This document shows positions 14,306 to 16,665 of a stretch of 16,665 nt of DNA, one piece after another. This DNA comes from Bacteroidales bacterium UBA2716 (GTDB lineage: Bacteria > Bacteroidota > Bacteroidia > Bacteroidales > UBA932), in contig DEKS01000066.1 of the NCBI GenBank assembly GCA_002354005.1, forward strand, positions 1-16,665, given 5' to 3'. The notes under the pieces are model-generated. The model was given only the letters and a program-made list of their open reading frames with translations, was not told where the DNA came from and searched no databases. Positions within the stretch are counted from its first letter, which is position 1. Every line of letters begins with the position of its first letter. The translations under genes were made by a program, and so were the position numbers.

Positions 14306-16567
14306 ATGAAAAAAACAGTTCTTCTTATTCTTGCTGCGTTCCTGACCATCGCACCGCTTCAGGCGCGTAAAGTAAAAGGTAACGTCACCGCCCAGGGAGC
14401 CCCCCTGGCAAAAGTACTGGTATCGGACGGATACCGCTTCACGGTGACGCAGTCCGACGGCTCGTTCACCCTGAACACCCACAAAGACGCCCGCTACGTG
14501 TTTGTGATTACCCCTTCAGGCTATGTGGCCGATTTCTCCTCGGGGGTTCCTCAGTTCTACCTGCCCGTAAAGGGCACAAAGACCTTCAACTTCAGCCTGC
14601 TTCCTTTCTCGCAGGAAGATGACTACACGCTTTTTTCCGTATCAGACCCGCAGATGCAGAATAAAAAGCATGTCAAACGCTTCAAGGGGCGCCCGCTGGG
14701 AGACCTCCGCGGAATGGCAAAGAAATACAGCAGCCTTCGCCAGACCGTTGGCGTGGCCCTCGGAGACATTGCCTGGAACAAACTGGGCATCTTCGATGAA
14801 TACAAAGCGGCCATCGCCACTACCGGCATCCCCTTCTACGCCGTTATCGGCAACCACGACTTCATCCAGAACCTGGACGGCGTTGCCGCTGCCGAAAGCT
14901 ACGAGAAGGCCTTCGGGCCCTATAATTATGCCTTCTGGCTGGGGAAAGACCTGGTTATCGGCCTAAATGACATTTTGTTCAAGGGCAGCGGCCAGGAAGA
15001 CCCGGAAAAGAGTTCCAACAATTACACGGAAGGATATTCCAAGGAAACCCTGGACTTTGTGGCCGGCCTCCTCGCCTACGTTCCCAAGGGCACCCATATT
15101 TACATGGCCCAGCACAGTCCCATCCGCTTTGTGCACGAGGGAAAATCCAACGACATTGAAGGGGCGGCCCAGATGACCGCGCTGCTGGACGGCTACACGG
15201 TGGATATTTTGTCCGGCCACACGCACATCATGAACAAAACGCGCATCAGTGACACCATCATGGACCACAACGCCGCTGCCATCGGAGGCGCCTGGTGGGC
15301 AACGGACTGGTGCCGGGACGGTACCCCGCGCGGGTATGAGGTGATTTCCTCTGTAGATGGAGCGCTGAGCTGGCACTGGCACAACCTGGACTATCCCGAT
15401 GACTTTCAAGTAGAGTTTATTGGCATGGACAAGGCCTACAGGCATCCCAACAGTGTACTCGCCAACGCCTGGGAAGCCGATGACACCTGGACCTGTACCT
15501 GGTCCCAGGACGGCACTCAGATGGGCTCCCTGGACCTGCAGACCGACTATTCCACCAGTTACGCCAAGGAAATTCTGGATGTCTATGACGGCGATTTCTC
15601 CAAAATACCCGGCTACAAGCGGCCATCGGCCCAACGGCACTATTATGTTGCCACGCCTTCCCAATACGCCCGCTTTGTAAGCATGACCGTTACGGCCCCG
15701 GACGGCCGCAGATGGAGCCATACCTTTGACCTGCAAGGCAGCTATATCGACCTGCAGGCCCACCGGGGCGGAGCCGGCCTTATGCCGGAGAACACCTTCT
15801 CCTCCATGAAAAACGCCATGGACCTGCACGTGAACACCCTGGAATTCGACCTGCAGTTAAGTGCCGACGGCAAGGTGGTGGTATCCCACGACAATTACTT
15901 CCATCCGCGCTATTCCATGCGCCCGGACAGCACCCTGGTGCTCAAGGATGAGCCCAAGGAATACCTTTACACGATGCCCTATGACAGCATTGCCCGGTAC
16001 GATGTAGGGCTCCGGTTCGTAGATCGCTGGCCGGAACAGAAAAAGGTATCCGAGCACAAGCCACTGGCGTCGGAACTGATTGACTTCACCGAGCAGTACG
16101 CCAGCAAAAACGGCCTCTCCCCTTTCCGCTACAATATTGAAATCAAGTCCCGCCGCGGCGATGGAGAAGGCACCCTGTGGCCGGGCTATCAGGAATTCTG
16201 TGACAAGTGCATGGAAGTGCTGCTGTCAAAGAACCTGGGAGACCGGCTGGTTGTCCAGAGTTTCGACGTCCTTGCGCTGGAGTATATCCACCAAAAGTAC
16301 CCTCAGGTGGAGCTCTCCTACCTCACGGAAGATGAAACGGAGATTGGGACCATCCTTTCCCAGATTAGCTTCAAGCCTCGTTGGTGGAGCCCCAACCACG
16401 AGGTGATTACCCGTGAGAATGTGGCTTATTGCCACGCCCTCGGCATCCTGGTAGTACCCTGGACCGTAGACGAAGAAGATGACATCGTCCGCATGGTTGA
16501 CTGCGGAGTCGATGCCATCATCTCCAATTATCCCGACCGGTTAATCCGCCTGGTCAGGAAATACTAA
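14306..16567 (+). CDS. Secreted bifunctional metallophosphoesterase - glycerophosphodiester phosphodiesterase fusion
   Basis: A 753-residue two-enzyme protein. A type I signal peptide (about 1-20, cleavage after LQA) indicates a periplasmic location. Residues about 22-100 form a MetallophosN-like domain (VKGNVTAQGAPLAKVLVSDG). Residues about 105-360 form a calcineurin-type catalytic domain with SDPQ (D114, Q116 in place of the usual His), LGD (154), GNHD (182-185), H270 and GHTH (304-307). Residues about 368-475 resemble MetallophosC. From 481 to the end is a GDPD TIM barrel: HRGG (H486, R487), PENT (494-497), LEFDLQ (E513, D515), H528 in VVSHDN, E612/K614 in NIEIKS, QSFD (651-654) and the terminal VDAIISNYPDRL. 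GDPD hydrolyses glycerophosphodiesters to G3P plus an alcohol. The protein would thus deliver G3P next to a glpT-bearing cluster. Fusion is not an assembly artefact by appearance: one uninterrupted frame with uniform codon use. It follows the SGNH gene by 4 bp. Confidence 0.93.
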   Translation: MKKTVLLILAAFLTIAPLQARKVKGNVTAQGAPLAKVLVSDGYRFTVTQSDGSFTLNTHKDARYVFVITPSGYVADFSSGVPQFYLPVKGTKTFNFSLLPFSQEDDYTLFSVSDPQMQNKKHVKRFKGRPLGDLRGMAKKYSSLRQTVGVALGDIAWNKLGIFDEYKAAIATTGIPFYAVIGNHDFIQNLDGVAAAESYEKAFGPYNYAFWLGKDLVIGLNDILFKGSGQEDPEKSSNNYTEGYSKETLDFVAGLLAYVPKGTHIYMAQHSPIRFVHEGKSNDIEGAAQMTALLDGYTVDILSGHTHIMNKTRISDTIMDHNAAAIGGAWWATDWCRDGTPRGYEVISSVDGALSWHWHNLDYPDDFQVEFIGMDKAYRHPNSVLANAWEADDTWTCTWSQDGTQMGSLDLQTDYSTSYAKEILDVYDGDFSKIPGYKRPSAQRHYYVATPSQYARFVSMTVTAPDGRRWSHTFDLQGSYIDLQAHRGGAGLMPENTFSSMKNAMDLHVNTLEFDLQLSADGKVVVSHDNYFHPRYSMRPDSTLVLKDEPKEYLYTMPYDSIARYDVGLRFVDRWPEQKKVSEHKPLASELIDFTEQYASKNGLSPFRYNIEIKSRRGDGEGTLWPGYQEFCDKCMEVLLSKNLGDRLVVQSFDVLALEYIHQKYPQVELSYLTEDETEIGTILSQISFKPRWWSPNHEVITRENVAYCHALGILVVPWTVDEEDDIVRMVDCGVDAIISNYPDRLIRLVRKY

Positions 16568-16665
16568 AACACCAGTACATACAGTCCTGCTGCACATGCG
16601 GCTCCCACAAGGGGGCCGCATACTGGTACCCAGCTGTACCACCAGCCGCTCTCCCCTTTTCCCTC
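16564..16665 (-). CDS. glpF: MIP-family aquaglyceroporin, C-terminal fragment (rest of gene outside window)
   Basis: Read on the minus strand, the window edge opens in frame into 33 codons ending at TAG (16566-16564), with WVPVCGPLVGAACAAGLYVL as the last transmembrane helix. A WVPV-x-GP-x-x-GA pattern is typical of the last helix of glycerol-facilitator proteins of the MIP family, which pass glycerol through the inner membrane. Only this fragment is visible, so the NPA motifs cannot be checked. The GlpF call rests on this helix plus the flanking glpC and glpT. Its stop codon overlaps the stop of the convergent fusion gene by 4 bp. Confidence 0.75.
   Translation of the reverse strand, partial: EGKGESGWWYSWVPVCGPLVGAACAAGLYVLVF
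16596..16621. other. Strong hairpin inside the 3' end of glpF, just past the fusion gene
   Basis: ATGCGGCTCCC (16596-16606) pairs with GGGGGCCGCAT (16611-16621) over 11 bp, including one G-T pair, with a 4-nt ACAA loop. It starts 28 bp after the stop codon of the rightward GDPD fusion gene and lies within the coding sequence of the convergent glpF. No T-run follows on either strand, so it is not a standard rho-independent terminator. It could stop or protect the 3' end of the rightward transcript, or be a chance product of codon choice. Confidence 0.4.

Noticed and set aside
13270..14349. 359-codon minus-strand frame opposite the SGNH esterase gene
   Set aside because: The plus-strand product has signal peptide, GxDLY and catalytic motifs; the minus-strand product has none and runs across both gene boundaries.

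Overview
The window looks like a piece of a Bacteroidota (probably Bacteroidales) chromosome. It has a classic SusC/SusD outer-membrane uptake pair, BACON-type repeats in a long lipoprotein, Bacteroidota-style AT-rich leaders and fairly GC-rich coding DNA. No RNA genes, CRISPR array, integrase or insertion sequence was seen.

The two ends belong to glycerol / glycerol-3-phosphate (G3P) metabolism. On the left (+ strand) are the C-terminal five-sixths of glpC (membrane-anchoring iron-sulfur subunit of anaerobic G3P dehydrogenase) and a complete glpT (G3P:phosphate antiporter). At the extreme right (- strand) are the last 33 codons of a MIP-family channel, most likely glpF.

Between these ends lies a Sus-like utilisation locus of two divergent units that share the 91-bp intergenic region 13134-13224. 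The leftward unit (13133 to 2600) encodes a metallophosphoesterase lipoprotein, SusC, SusD and a 1094-residue multi-BACON lipoprotein, with 18-25 bp gaps. The rightward unit (13225 to 16567) encodes a secreted SGNH (GDSL-like) esterase and, 4 bp later, a secreted protein that fuses a metallophosphoesterase to a glycerophosphodiester phosphodiesterase (GDPD). No glycoside hydrolase, polysaccharide lyase, two-component hybrid sensor or sigma/anti-sigma pair is present.

The gene set therefore reads as a Sus-type system aimed at a glycerophosphate-containing substrate rather than an ordinary glycan. Candidates are deacylated or intact phospholipid head groups, glycerophosphodiesters, or poly(glycerol-phosphate) teichoic acids. 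In this inferred model the surface lipoproteins and SusCD capture and import the substrate, the SGNH enzyme strips esters, GDPD frees G3P, the metallophosphoesterases release phosphate and/or glycerol, GlpT and GlpF carry G3P and glycerol across the inner membrane, and GlpABC oxidises G3P. Gene families are read directly from sequence motifs; the substrate and the pathway order are inference.

Non-coding structure worth noting: a long hairpin between glpC and glpT, and two 56-bp palindromic elements of identical architecture (14-bp arms, 28-bp centre) between the convergent ends of glpT and the BACON lipoprotein gene.
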